From assembly GCF_003173595.1 (NCBI RefSeq), contig NZ_QGNZ01000005.1:1-64000 (forward strand): 64,000 bases of DNA, given 5' to 3'. Shown in pieces: positions 52,014-60,942 of the stretch; positions within the stretch are counted from its first letter, which is position 1, and each line of letters starts with the position of its first letter. Origin of the DNA: Pedobacter yonginensis (GTDB lineage Bacteria > Bacteroidota > Bacteroidia > Sphingobacteriales > Sphingobacteriaceae). The notes under the pieces are model-generated. The model did not search any database, was not told the origin of the DNA, and saw only the letters and a program-made list of their open reading frames with translations. The translations under genes were made by a program, and so were the position numbers.

Positions 52014-54818
52014 ATGAATCTATTTTTTACATACAAAACTCAGTTTATCAGATACTTAATAATACTTACATTAAGTTTTATTTCACTAAGCGTTTTTGGC
52101 CAAATATTCAGTACCGAGCAGAACCCACTTAGTGTAAAATGGAACTATATTAATTCAGGGGGCTTCAAAATCATTTATCCAACGGAACTTGAAAAGGAGG
52201 CGCAGAGAATGGCCAATACCCTACCCTACATCTATCCAAAAATTGGCTTGGGTTTGAGGCAACAAAAAACCTCCATTCCACTCGTACTTCAGAACCGCGG
52301 CACCATCGCAAATGGCTTCGTACAGCTGGCCCCAAAGAAGTCAGAATTCTACACCACCCCACCTCAATATTTTGACAGCCAAGATTGGCTAAACAACCTA
52401 GCTGTGCATGAGCTTAGGCACATTGCTCAGTTTGACAAATTGACAGGAAATCAAAGTCATCCTTTTCCAGAGCTCGTTTACTTTGCCTATTTCGGCGCGG
52501 GCATCCCGACTTGGTTTTTTGAAGGTGATGCGGTAGTTAACGAAACGGCTCTGACCTATTCGGGCCGAGGCAGACAGCCCAATTGGATTATGCCTTTTAG
52601 AGCTTCTGTTTTGGAGGGCAAAAAATTCTCCTACAGCAAAGCCTATTTCGGATCGAACAAGGACGTAACTCCGGGCTATTACCAAACCGGGTATTTGATG
52701 GTTGCCGACATGAAAGAAAAATATGGAAAATTTATTTCAGACAGTTTGCTGGGCGACATCAGAAAACGCCCGATTAGATTGTATCCATTTTCACAAAGCT
52801 TAAAGAAATTTACAGGCAAAAACACGAATGACTATTTTCTAAAAACACAACAAAAATTGGAAGATAAATGGAAAGCTCAAGACAAACTTTCGCCTTCAGA
52901 AAACTATGAAAGTTTAAATGCAAAAACCGATTTGGCCACCAACTATTTTTTACCAGCAAGACTCAACAAAAACCAAATCTTGGCGCTTAAAGAAAGTAAG
53001 CAAAACGCAAGGCATTTCGTCATCATCAATGCCGATCAAACGGAGCAAAGATTGTTTGGAATTGGCTACCAAGAACACCCTTGGTTTAGCCTTAAAAATG
53101 AGCTGCTGGTTTGGGATGAGATTCGTTACGACCCAAGGTACAAACAGCGAAGCTACAGTGTAATTTGTTCGTATAATTTTAAGACGAAAAAATTCAAAAG
53201 CTTGAGTAGTAAAAGTCGCCTCTTCTCGCCTAGTCTTTCTGGCGACGGAAAAAAATTGGTTGCCGTAAATGTTGATTTGAGCAATCGCTTCAACTTGGTC
53301 GAAATCGAAACCGCAACCGGCGAAATTTTAAAAACTCACCCCAACTCAGACAATCAAATTCTTCAAACACCAAGCTTCGATAGTTGGGGCAACAAAATTG
53401 CCTACATCAGCGTAAGCGAAAAAGGTAAAAGTTTGTGGTTGCTGGAGGGTGGCAAAAAAACACAACTTATTGCCAACAGCAGGCAGCAATTAACTCGCCC
53501 AATTTTTATTGGCTCTAAAATCGCATTTAATGCGCACTACAATGGAATTGACAACATCTGCGACATCGACATAGCCTCAAAAAAAATAAGCGCGCTAAGC
53601 GACGCTAAATACGGCGCCTTCAATTTAACCGAAACGCCCGATGGAAAAATGATTTTCAACAATTACAAAATCAATGGTTACGAAATTGCCGAGAAAACAA
53701 TTAATGAAAAAAGCATAGGAAAAAACGAATTTGTAGATTTTTCATCAGCAGCAGAGCAGCAGGAAAATGCAGGCAATGTTTTCGAAAAAGTTCCCGAAAA
53801 TAAATTTGAATCGAAACCCTACCGCCAGGGATTAAATCTTTTCAGTGTACACAGTGTAATTCCAGTTATTGATGATGAATATGTTTTCGGATTAGAGCTT
53901 CAATCCAATAACCTACTCAACACAATGGATTTTTATACCGGTGCAAAATACCACCGAGATTTGGCAAGATTTGAATATACGGCAGACGTGAGTTATAAGG
54001 CACTTTACCCCGTTTTGAGTGTTGCTTATCGGAACCGACCTAAAAGAACCTTCTACAACACCAAAACCGGCGTTAAACAGGGCGATTGGAGAGAGAACTA
54101 TACCAAGCTCAATGCATCACTTCCAATTTCCATAAATGCCATGAATCATAATTATTCTTTTACGCTGAACGTGGCCACAAGTTTTACCCAACGGTACATG
54201 ACCCAAAACATGCCGAGCAACTTCATTACCAGCTTAAAATTTCCGATGGAGTATAATTTTACCTTTAACCACAGCGTTCGAACCACCGAACGGGATATTG
54301 CACCAAGGTGGGCCCAGGTTTTTAGATTTACTTATGACAACCAACCCTTCGACAAAAACTTAAAGGGCGAAATTTTGGCGCTAGAAAGTTTTCTTTATTT
54401 CCCTGGCTTTGCAAAAAACCATTCATTTTTAGCCAGTTTCAATTATCAAAAAGCCAATGGGGTAAACCAATACGCAACCGAAATTGCAACCGTTTATGGC
54501 TACAACAACATTTTGGCGAAAAGCAGATTGGAAAATAGTTTGCTGTTTAATTACCGCTTTCCCTTTGCTTTTCCCGATTGGGAAATTGGCTCATTAGCCT
54601 ACGTACGCAACTTTAGAGGGGGTTTATTTGCGCATTACGAAAACATTGGGGTAGATACAAATATCAGCCAGCCTAAAACCTATGGGATAGAATTAAACAG
54701 TAGCTTAAACATTTTGCGCTATCAACCTGTTGTTGATGTGGGCGCAAGACTTGTTTTTGTGAATCAAATTTACAACCAAAACCCGATATTAGAGTTTTCA
54801 TTTAATTACAGCTTTTAA
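52014..54818 (+). CDS. Metallopeptidase-like / TolB-like propeller / beta-barrel fusion protein
   Basis: A 934-residue exported protein. Signal peptide about 1-30 (ending VFGQ). Residues 45-250 look like a peptidase MA fold: zinc motif HELRH (H132, E133, H136) and, 34 residues on, WFFEGDA (E170), the third ligand pattern of gluzincins. About 300-600 is a TolB/WD40-like beta-propeller (SRLFSPSLSGDGKKLVAVN, TPSFDSWGNKIAYIS). The remainder to the C-terminal Phe (FSFNYSF) alternates like an outer-membrane barrel. Probably a surface-exposed protein; whether it cleaves anything is unproven. Confidence 0.75.
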   Translation: MNLFFTYKTQFIRYLIILTLSFISLSVFGQIFSTEQNPLSVKWNYINSGGFKIIYPTELEKEAQRMANTLPYIYPKIGLGLRQQKTSIPLVLQNRGTIANGFVQLAPKKSEFYTTPPQYFDSQDWLNNLAVHELRHIAQFDKLTGNQSHPFPELVYFAYFGAGIPTWFFEGDAVVNETALTYSGRGRQPNWIMPFRASVLEGKKFSYSKAYFGSNKDVTPGYYQTGYLMVADMKEKYGKFISDSLLGDIRKRPIRLYPFSQSLKKFTGKNTNDYFLKTQQKLEDKWKAQDKLSPSENYESLNAKTDLATNYFLPARLNKNQILALKESKQNARHFVIINADQTEQRLFGIGYQEHPWFSLKNELLVWDEIRYDPRYKQRSYSVICSYNFKTKKFKSLSSKSRLFSPSLSGDGKKLVAVNVDLSNRFNLVEIETATGEILKTHPNSDNQILQTPSFDSWGNKIAYISVSEKGKSLWLLEGGKKTQLIANSRQQLTRPIFIGSKIAFNAHYNGIDNICDIDIASKKISALSDAKYGAFNLTETPDGKMIFNNYKINGYEIAEKTINEKSIGKNEFVDFSSAAEQQENAGNVFEKVPENKFESKPYRQGLNLFSVHSVIPVIDDEYVFGLELQSNNLLNTMDFYTGAKYHRDLARFEYTADVSYKALYPVLSVAYRNRPKRTFYNTKTGVKQGDWRENYTKLNASLPISINAMNHNYSFTLNVATSFTQRYMTQNMPSNFITSLKFPMEYNFTFNHSVRTTERDIAPRWAQVFRFTYDNQPFDKNLKGEILALESFLYFPGFAKNHSFLASFNYQKANGVNQYATEIATVYGYNNILAKSRLENSLLFNYRFPFAFPDWEIGSLAYVRNFRGGLFAHYENIGVDTNISQPKTYGIELNSSLNILRYQPVVDVGARLVFVNQIYNQNPILEFSFNYSF

Positions 54819-54822
54819 AACC

Positions 54823-55101
54823 ATGACTACAAAAACGATTTTCATTATCATCCTAACAGCATTGCTAACTATATTTTTAATGGTTAACACTGAGCCAGTT
54901 GATTTCAATTTCTTGGTTACCACTGTTGCCGTTTCTAAACTTTTGGTTATCGGTATTTGCATCATCATTGGTTTTATTATTGGTTTTATTGTGGGTCGAC
55001 CAAGGAAAACGCTAACCAGTTACGATGATGAGATTCAAAAAAACCATCCAGATGCCAATAAAAAAGCATTAAGCGATGAGGATAGAGAATACATCAGTTA
55101 G
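54823..55101 (+). CDS. LapA-domain membrane protein
   Basis: A 92-residue inner-membrane protein with two hydrophobic segments, about 5-21 (TIFIIILTALLTIFLMV) and 37-59 (SKLLVIGICIIIGFIIGFIVG), and a polar C-terminus. This matches the LapA/DUF1049 (YciS) pattern, in E. coli linked to LPS assembly. Starts 4 nt after the OM protein stop and is presumably co-transcribed with it. Confidence 0.75.
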   Translation: MTTKTIFIIILTALLTIFLMVNTEPVDFNFLVTTVAVSKLLVIGICIIIGFIIGFIVGRPRKTLTSYDDEIQKNHPDANKKALSDEDREYIS

Positions 55102-55154
55102 AAATTAAGTTTAGGGCTTAAAAGTGTCTCACAAATCGTCAAATAGATTTGAAA

Positions 55155-55280
55155 AGCAGAGGCAGCGCTTCGTTTTAAAGCCAGCCGGGCTTTTCGCTAA
55201 ATCTTTTTTTTGCGATTGGTGCTTACGAAGTTTCAAGGGCTTGCAACAAAAAAAGGATACCGCTGCAATCCCGTTTAGGA
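55155..55280 (-). repeat. Dispersed intergenic repeat, copy 5
   Basis: Minus-orientation member: CCTAAACGGGATTGCAGCGGTATCC then, after an insertion relative to other copies, GATTTAGCGAAAAGC and CGAAGCGCTGCC. Longer than the other copies. Confidence 0.45.
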
Positions 55281-55317
55281 GGCTGGGCAATACGAAATAG
55301 GAACGTTGGTTCAGCGA

Positions 55318-55614
55318 TTAGCCTAGAGCAGTCATAATCTCACCGTAGAGCAGTCCACTACCACCACCATAATGTTGAATAATTTTCGCATTCGGACATA
55401 AAGCCTGTAATTTGTTTCTTAATTGGCTTTCTTCTTCATCTTCAATGCCGTTTCCCAGCAAAATTAAATCAATGTGCTGTGTACTGCAAACAGCAAGCGC
55501 CTCATCATCGGTACAAAAACACAAACCTTTCCACTCTGGCCTGGCGTTAAGCAGTCGGTTCATCACTACGGTTATTTCTGGATCTCTTCCTATGTAAAGT
55601 ATGTTGGTTTGCAT
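55318..55614 (-). CDS. Degenerate response-regulator receiver-like protein
   Basis: A 98-residue protein with the alternating alpha/beta pattern of a receiver domain: ILYIGRDPEITVVMNRLL, then IDLILLGNGIEDEEE, then NAKIIQHYGGGSGLL. The phosphorylatable Asp (normally in DLVLLD) is replaced by Gly in LLGNG. No output domain and no kinase nearby. Probably a phosphorylation-independent signalling or scaffold protein (inference). Confidence 0.55.
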   Translation of the reverse strand: MQTNILYIGRDPEITVVMNRLLNARPEWKGLCFCTDDEALAVCSTQHIDLILLGNGIEDEEESQLRNKLQALCPNAKIIQHYGGGSGLLYGEIMTALG

Positions 55615-55814
55615 GTTATTTTTTTTTGTTTTCGATTCAAGTAGATTAAATTTTTCAGTGCAATTGGCGTTCGGGAAATTTACCTAGGTGTTGTCGTTTG
55701 TGTCTTTCCCCTTTTTTTAAACCACAAAAAGAACAAAAGAAAACAAAAGTTTTATGCTCTTGCTCTAGACAACCGTCTCCCAACTTCAGTCCGCTTCACT
55801 TTTATTCTTTTTCC

Positions 55815-55906
55815 CTTTAGTCTCTCCGCTTTGGTCTTCCAGCTTTAGTCTTTCACCTTTAGTCTTTCACCTTTAGTCTTTCCCCTTTAGTCTTTCAACC
55901 TTTAGC
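55815..55906. repeat. Heptamer array H1 (CTTTAGT-CTTTCAC)
   Basis: Twelve consecutive 7-bp units in strict phase from 55815 to 55898, alternating CTTTAGT with CTTTCAC/CTTTCCC/CTCTCCG-type units (14-bp supra-period), then one extra C and a final CTTTAGC. The remaining gap 55615-56021 has no gene apart from this array and a hairpin at 55936-55973. Confidence 0.85.
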
Positions 55907-55935
55907 CTCACTCAGATTAGTTTAACCAAAAGAAG

Positions 55936-55973
55936 AAATCTTTGAGCATCGCAACCAGCGAGCCCAAAGATTT
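55936..55973. repeat. Perfect palindromic element
   Basis: AAATCTTTG (55936-55944) / CAAAGATTT (55965-55973) with inner GC and TCGC/GCGA pairs; a REP-like hairpin, no T-tract. Confidence 0.55.
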
Positions 55974-56021
55974 CCAATCCAGCCGGAATGACGGCAAATT
56001 ATATCAATCGTTAATATTTAA

Positions 56022-56744
56022 TTAGTTTATTTCCATCGGTACATCCATCAGTAGCACTTCAGCATTTGCTGTATTTGCTTTAAAACTAATGGCATCTGCA
56101 TCCCAAATCCCTAAACCATCTCTTTTGCTTAGCGTTTGTCCGTTAATGGTTACTTCACCACTAATTACGAAGGCGTAAACACCGTTGCCAGGTTTTTTAA
56201 TTTTGTACTCCGTTTCAAAACCTTCATCAAATTTTCCTAACGAAAACCAAGCATCTTGTTGAATCCAAACACCAGCATCATCGGCATTTGGCGATAAAAT
56301 CTGCTGGAAGTTATTGTGCATGGCCTCAACATTGAGGGTTTGTTGATCGTATCTTGGCGTAACATTTTTCTTATTGGGGAACAACCAAATCTGCAATAAA
56401 TTTAACTGCTCATCAGCAAGCGCATTGTATTCACTGTGGCTAACACCTGTGCCAGCGCTCATCACCTGAATTTCTCCGCTTTTAATCACTGCCGAGTTAC
56501 CCATGCTATCTTTGTGTGCAATGGCACCAGCCAATGGAATGGTGATGATTTCCATATTATCGTGCGGATGTGTTCCAAAACCCATTCCTCCATCAATCAA
56601 GTCATCATTTAAAACCCTCAAAACTCCAAAGTGCATTCTTTCAGGATTGTAATAATTAGCAAAGCTGAATGAGTGGTGAGCGTTTAACCAGCCATGGTTA
56701 GCATGGCCTCTGGTGTTTTCTTTGTGCAAAATAAACTGTGACAT
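56022..56744 (-). CDS. Pirin-family protein
   Basis: A 240-residue bicupin of the pirin family, started at ATG 56744 (MSQFILHKENTRGHANHGW); an upstream in-frame ATG at 56831 would add 29 unrelated residues. The metal-site motifs are in the first cupin (FGTHPHDNMEIITIP, with His and Glu ligands). Pirins have quercetinase-like folds; enzymatic activity varies. Transcribed with no obvious partner. Confidence 0.85.
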   Translation of the reverse strand: MSQFILHKENTRGHANHGWLNAHHSFSFANYYNPERMHFGVLRVLNDDLIDGGMGFGTHPHDNMEIITIPLAGAIAHKDSMGNSAVIKSGEIQVMSAGTGVSHSEYNALADEQLNLLQIWLFPNKKNVTPRYDQQTLNVEAMHNNFQQILSPNADDAGVWIQQDAWFSLGKFDEGFETEYKIKKPGNGVYAFVISGEVTINGQTLSKRDGLGIWDADAISFKANTANAEVLLMDVPMEIN

Positions 56745-56865
56745 AAATTTCCTTTCTTGTTTATGATACAAATTTACTGCACGAATCTTAGCCGTGCATT
56801 GATGTAGGGTAAGTAATAGCGCATTGAACATTTTTTTGGTTTAATCCTCTGAATTGGGCTCCCAA

Positions 56866-56905
56866 AATAAAAAAAGTGGAGCGATCACAACGGACGCCCC
56901 ACTTT
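56866..56905 (-). terminator. Terminator of the sulfhydrylase gene
   Basis: On the minus strand AAAGTGGGGCG (56905-56895) pairs with CGCTCCACTTT (56883-56873), one mismatch, then seven T. It begins 30 nt after the stop at 56935. Confidence 0.8.
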
Positions 56906-56934
56906 ATAGCCTTAAAATCTAAGTGAATTGGCTT

Positions 56935-58101
56935 TTATGCCAAGGCCTGCTCTATGTCGGCTAAAATATCGTTAATATGCTCTAATCCAATAGATAAGCG
57001 GATTGAACCCTGCTCTATACCCACAATATTACGCTCAGCTTCGGTGAGCTTGCTATGCGTACTCGTCGCAGGATGGGTTGCAATAGAACGGGTATCGGCC
57101 AAATTTGCCGAAATGGAGAACATTTTCAGTCTGTCCATAAATTTACTGGCACCTTCTGCCCCACCCTGAACCACGATTGTTACGATACCACCACCCTGTT
57201 TCATTTGCTTTTTGGCTATTTCATACTGTGGATGAGATGGCAGAAATGGATATTTCACCAATTTAATTTTTGGATGGCTTTCTAAATATTCGGCAACCTT
57301 TAAAGCGTTTTCGCAGTGGCGATCCATACGAACGGCCAGCGTTTCTAAACTTTTAGATAAAATCCACGCATTAAATGGCGATAACGATGGTCCGCTGTGG
57401 CGAGCAAAATTCATCACTTCGGTAATCAAATCTTTTCTACCTAAAATTATACCACCTAAAACACGGCCTTGCCCATCGATGTACTTGGTAGCCGAATGGA
57501 TGGAGATGTGAGCGCCCAGTGCTAGCGGCTGCTGAAGATATGGAGTTGCAAAACAGTTATCAACCACTAAAAGCTGATTGTGTTTTTTGGCTAGATTGCC
57601 TAAAAACGCTAAATCTATAATGTCGATACCCGGGTTTGAGGGTGTTTCAACAAAAATCATTTTTGTATTTGGTTTGATTAAGCCCTCCCAATCTTCGGGT
57701 TTATCTAAATCTGCATAATCGAAAGTGACGCCCCATTTAGAAAAAACATTGGTTAGTAATTGGTGTGTAGAGCCAAAAACAGATCGACTTGAAATAATAT
57801 GATCGCCATTTTTTAAGAACGCCCCGAAAGTTGTAAAAATTGCAGCCATGCCTGTTGCTGTAGCGAAGCCATCTTCAGCACCTTCCAACAAGCACATTTT
57901 TTCGATGAATTCTGATGTGTTGGGATTTGAATAACGGCTATATACATTACCTTCCTTTTCGTTCGCAAATAGGGCACGCATTTCCTCCGCATCATCAAAT
58001 TTATAGCTTGAGGTTAAATACAAGGGCGCAGAGTGCTCTTTATGTAAACTACGTTCTAATTGGGTGCGGATGGCTATGGTTTCAAAATTTTCGGATTTCA
58101 T
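56935..58101 (-). CDS. Cystathionine gamma-synthase / O-succinylhomoserine sulfhydrylase family
   Basis: A 388-residue PLP enzyme, best started at ATG 58101 (MKSENFETIAIRTQLERS); ATG 58119 adds six residues. The PLP lysine is in IHSATKYIDGQGR and other landmarks are SRYSNPNT, FVETPSNPG, VVDNCFATP and the C-terminal RLSIGLEHINDI. It fits O-succinylhomoserine sulfhydrylase (MetZ) or cystathionine gamma-synthase, both in methionine biosynthesis; the sequence alone cannot separate them. Upstream lies a 7-bp repeat array. Confidence 0.88.
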   Translation of the reverse strand: MKSENFETIAIRTQLERSLHKEHSAPLYLTSSYKFDDAEEMRALFANEKEGNVYSRYSNPNTSEFIEKMCLLEGAEDGFATATGMAAIFTTFGAFLKNGDHIISSRSVFGSTHQLLTNVFSKWGVTFDYADLDKPEDWEGLIKPNTKMIFVETPSNPGIDIIDLAFLGNLAKKHNQLLVVDNCFATPYLQQPLALGAHISIHSATKYIDGQGRVLGGIILGRKDLITEVMNFARHSGPSLSPFNAWILSKSLETLAVRMDRHCENALKVAEYLESHPKIKLVKYPFLPSHPQYEIAKKQMKQGGGIVTIVVQGGAEGASKFMDRLKMFSISANLADTRSIATHPATSTHSKLTEAERNIVGIEQGSIRLSIGLEHINDILADIEQALA

Positions 58102-58154
58102 TGTTTTGGTTATTGTCATTTAGTAGTGAGACGTGAGTATTGAGATTTTATGGG

Positions 58155-58280
58155 GTATCAAGGTTTGAGTATCAAGTATCGAGGTTTGAGCATTAAGTAT
58201 CAAGGCTTTAGTATCGAGATTGGAGTATCAGGTATCGAGGTTTGAGTATCAGGTATCAAGACTTTAGTATCAAGTATCAA
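58155..58280. repeat. Heptamer array H2 (GTATCAA)
   Basis: Eighteen 7-bp units in unbroken phase: variants of GTATCAA/GTATCGA/GGTTTGA/GGCTTTA. It lies just upstream of the sulfhydrylase gene, whose start is at 58101. Confidence 0.9.
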
Positions 58281-58332
58281 GAGTTGGTGATTCATGTTTT
58301 TTTATCGAATTTTCAAAAGATGTTATTTTCTG

Positions 58333-58472
58333 TTACTTGCCACTTTATACTCGCTATTTTACACTTTTTACTGGCTACTTTATACTTTTTACTTGCTACT
58401 TTATACTTTTTACTTGCTACTCATCACTCCATACTTGCTACTTTATACTCGCTACTTATTACTCACTACTGT
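58333..58472. repeat. Heptamer array H3 (nTACTnn)
   Basis: Twenty consecutive 7-bp units in phase, such as TTACTTG, CTACTTT, ATACTTT, CTACTCA. It runs through the stop of the OsmC gene (58459), so the last codons are array sequence. Short frames here encode only repeated LLATLYF-type peptide. Confidence 0.9.
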
Positions 58473-58881
58473 TTATGCTATATGTAAAGTTAATTGTTGC
58501 TGAGCGGCCTAGAATGTTTGAAACGGAGCAGTACTTATCGAAAGTCATAGATAGAGCTCGTTCTACTTTTGCAGGGCTTAAATGTCCGTATAAATCGAAG
58601 TGGATATTAATTACGTCGAAAATTGGAGGCATTTCTTCTTCCTTTCTTGTGGCGTTAATGGCAATTTTGATATCGGTTAGTGGTTCTTTTTGTTTGCTGA
58701 GTACATTCACCATGTCAATACCACTACAGCCACCTAAGCCAATTAAAAGCATTTCCATTGGTCTGAAGCCCTTACCTTCGCCACCAATGGCTTGTTTAGC
58801 ATCTAATTCTACAGTAAAACCGCTTTCGTTTTCTGCTTCAAAATTAAATTTTCCACTTTTGCGGATTAAATTTATATTCAT
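58459..58881 (-). CDS. OsmC family protein
   Basis: A 140-residue OsmC-fold protein: opening VELDAKQAIGGEGKGFRPM, central GLGGCSGIDMVNVLSKQ with the reactive-site Cys, and the PPIFDVINIHFDLYG strand. Of the two Cys usual in peroxidase-active OsmC/Ohr, only the GGCSG one is evident, so peroxidase activity is uncertain. The final residues YSINSSE are read from heptamer array H3, showing that the array has grown into, or replaced, the coding end. Confidence 0.85.
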   Translation of the reverse strand: MNINLIRKSGKFNFEAENESGFTVELDAKQAIGGEGKGFRPMEMLLIGLGGCSGIDMVNVLSKQKEPLTDIKIAINATRKEEEMPPIFDVINIHFDLYGHLSPAKVERALSMTFDKYCSVSNILGRSATINFTYSINSSE

Positions 58882-58965
58882 TTTTTTATTCTTTATCCAC
58901 TAACTGGTAACAACCATCAAGACCAATTTTACTTTTAGTCTGTTTGCTTTTACCCATCAGCCCTT

Positions 58966-59769
58966 TTAAATATTATAATAAACTAAGTTGTTTTTTTCCA
59001 GTTCGGGCAATTTAACCGTGCTTGGAAAAATTGCAAAAACCGACGAGCCGCTGCCACTCATTAAAGCGAATGTTGCGCCTGCATCGTATAAACTGGTTTT
59101 TATTTGATGAATTTGGGGATATTTAGCGAATACCGATGGCTCGAAATCGTTGATAACCTTATTTTTCCATGTTGTTGGCGACAAATGTATGATTTCTTTC
59201 AAAGATTGCAAAGGCTTTTGCGGTTTTACAAGTGCGTAAGCATCGGCTGTGCTTACATGTACTGGCGGTTTTACCAAAACTTTGAACCAGCCTGACAAAT
59301 CAACTCTACATTGTTCAAACTCATCGCCTTTATTATATGCATAAACGGGCGCATTCTGAATGAAGAAAGCACAATCTGCACCAAGTTTGCGTGCATAGGC
59401 TTCCATTTGACTTACAGATAAGCCAAGTTCAAATTTATCATTCAACAACTTGATTAGAAAAGCACAATCTGCTGAACCTCCGCCTAAGCCTGCCCCTACA
59501 GGTATGTTTTTTAGAAGATTAATTTGTTGTGCGGGAATATTAAAATCTTGTTTAATTAAATGGTAAGCTTTTAAACACAAATTATCTTTTGAGTCGCCAG
59601 GGATCTCGATCCCATGAATTTTGCAAGAGGTAAATTCTGCATCTGTAATCTCTACCGAATCTTTAATGTTAATCGGATAAAAAACAGTTTCGAGGTTATG
59701 GTAACCATCGTTGCGTTTCTCGGTGATGTTTAAGCCTAAGTTTATTTTCGCGTTTGGAAAAGATAACAT
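58966..59769 (-). CDS. ispE: 4-diphosphocytidyl-2-C-methyl-D-erythritol kinase
   Basis: A 267-residue GHMP kinase. It phosphorylates CDP-methylerythritol in the non-mevalonate isoprenoid pathway. Landmarks: NAKINLGLNITEKRNDGYHNLETVFYP, with the substrate-binding start, the ATP loop PVGAGLGGGSADCAFLIK and the C-terminal ALMSGSGSSVFAIF. The start ATG (59769-59767) touches heptamer array H4. Confidence 0.95.
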   Translation of the reverse strand: MLSFPNAKINLGLNITEKRNDGYHNLETVFYPINIKDSVEITDAEFTSCKIHGIEIPGDSKDNLCLKAYHLIKQDFNIPAQQINLLKNIPVGAGLGGGSADCAFLIKLLNDKFELGLSVSQMEAYARKLGADCAFFIQNAPVYAYNKGDEFEQCRVDLSGWFKVLVKPPVHVSTADAYALVKPQKPLQSLKEIIHLSPTTWKNKVINDFEPSVFAKYPQIHQIKTSLYDAGATFALMSGSGSSVFAIFPSTVKLPELEKNNLVYYNI

Positions 59770-59770
59770 A

Positions 59771-59896
59771 CAGATATGAGATATGAGATGTGAGATATGA
59801 GATATGAGATATGAGTACTTGGATATGAGATATGAGCGTTTAGAAATGAGCGTTTAGATATTAGCATTTAAACATGAGGTGTGAAACTATAAATGT
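59771..59896. repeat. Heptamer array H4 (GAGATAT)
   Basis: Eighteen 7-bp units in phase: GAGATAT and variants (GAGATGT, GAGCGTT, TAGATAT). It begins one base upstream of the ispE start codon, so it forms its 5' untranslated region and perhaps its promoter. Confidence 0.9.
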
Positions 59897-60026
59897 GGAT
59901 TTTTTCTCAAAGCCACATACTGATGCAAACATACAAAAGTCGGGCTTGTTTAAAAATCCATTAATGTAGAAAACTAAAAGATTACGGGATTAAGATTTTT
60001 TACATATTTGTACATTATCAGATTTT

Positions 60027-60821
60027 ATGAAACAGTATTTAGATTTAATGCAACATGTGCTGGATCACGGCGCACAAAAACATGATCGTACCGGCACAGG
60101 AACCATCAGCGTTTTTGGGTATCAAATGCGATTTAATTTGCAAGAGGGTTTTCCGATGGTTACCACTAAAAAATTGCACTTAAAATCGATTATACATGAA
60201 TTGATCTGGTTTTTAACGGGCGACACCAACATCAAATACCTTAAGGAGAACGGTGTGCGGATTTGGGATGAATGGGCGGATGAGCATGGAAACCTTGGGC
60301 CGGTGTATGGTTCTCAATGGAGAAGCTGGCCTACACCTGATGGACAACACATCGACCAGATTACCAATATCATCAATACGATCAAAAACAATCCAGATTC
60401 GCGTAGAATTATTGTTTCTGCATGGAATGTTGCAGAAATAGAAAACATGGCCTTACCGCCTTGCCACGCTTTCTTCCAATTTTATGTTGCTGATGGCAAA
60501 CTAAGTTGCCAATTATACCAACGCAGTGCCGATATTTTCTTGGGCGTTCCTTTCAATATTGCCTCTTATGCGCTATTAACTATGATGGTGGCTCAGGTTT
60601 GTGGTTTACAGGCCGGAGATTTTATACACACACTTGGCGATGCACATTTGTACAACAACCACATTGAGCAGGCCCATTTACAATTGAGCAGGGCACCAAA
60701 ACCGCTTCCAACGATGAAAATCAATCCGGATGTAAAAAGTATTTTTGATTTTAAATTTGAGGATTTCAGTTTAGAAAACTATGAGGCACATCCACATATT
60801 AAAGGCGTTGTAGCAGTTTAA
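60027..60821 (+). CDS. thyA: Thymidylate synthase
   Basis: A complete 264-residue ThyA. It converts dUMP to dTMP with methylene-tetrahydrofolate. Conserved blocks: DRTGTGTISVFG, YGSQWRSW, RRIIVSAWN, the nucleophile Cys146 in LPPCHAFFQF, CQLYQRSADIFLGVPFN and HLYNNH. Next to folA on the same strand, so the two steps of the folate-dTMP cycle are adjacent. Confidence 0.97.
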   Translation: MKQYLDLMQHVLDHGAQKHDRTGTGTISVFGYQMRFNLQEGFPMVTTKKLHLKSIIHELIWFLTGDTNIKYLKENGVRIWDEWADEHGNLGPVYGSQWRSWPTPDGQHIDQITNIINTIKNNPDSRRIIVSAWNVAEIENMALPPCHAFFQFYVADGKLSCQLYQRSADIFLGVPFNIASYALLTMMVAQVCGLQAGDFIHTLGDAHLYNNHIEQAHLQLSRAPKPLPTMKINPDVKSIFDFKFEDFSLENYEAHPHIKGVVAV

Positions 60822-60942
60822 TTCATTGCCGTACAGGTCATACCTAATTAACGCATTGCTATCGAGGATGTCCAATATCAGGAACTATAATTAGTCGGGT
60901 GCCGTACATTACAGCTATTGCAGGATATAAAAAACGAAAGAA

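Noticed and set aside
58242..58903. Three overlapping plus-strand frames in the OsmC region
   Set aside because: They read heptamer array H3 (peptide LLATLYF repeated) and the antisense of OsmC; not real genes.
55815..59896. CRISPR reading of the heptamer arrays
   Set aside because: The units are only 7 bp, have no spacers, and no cas genes are near.
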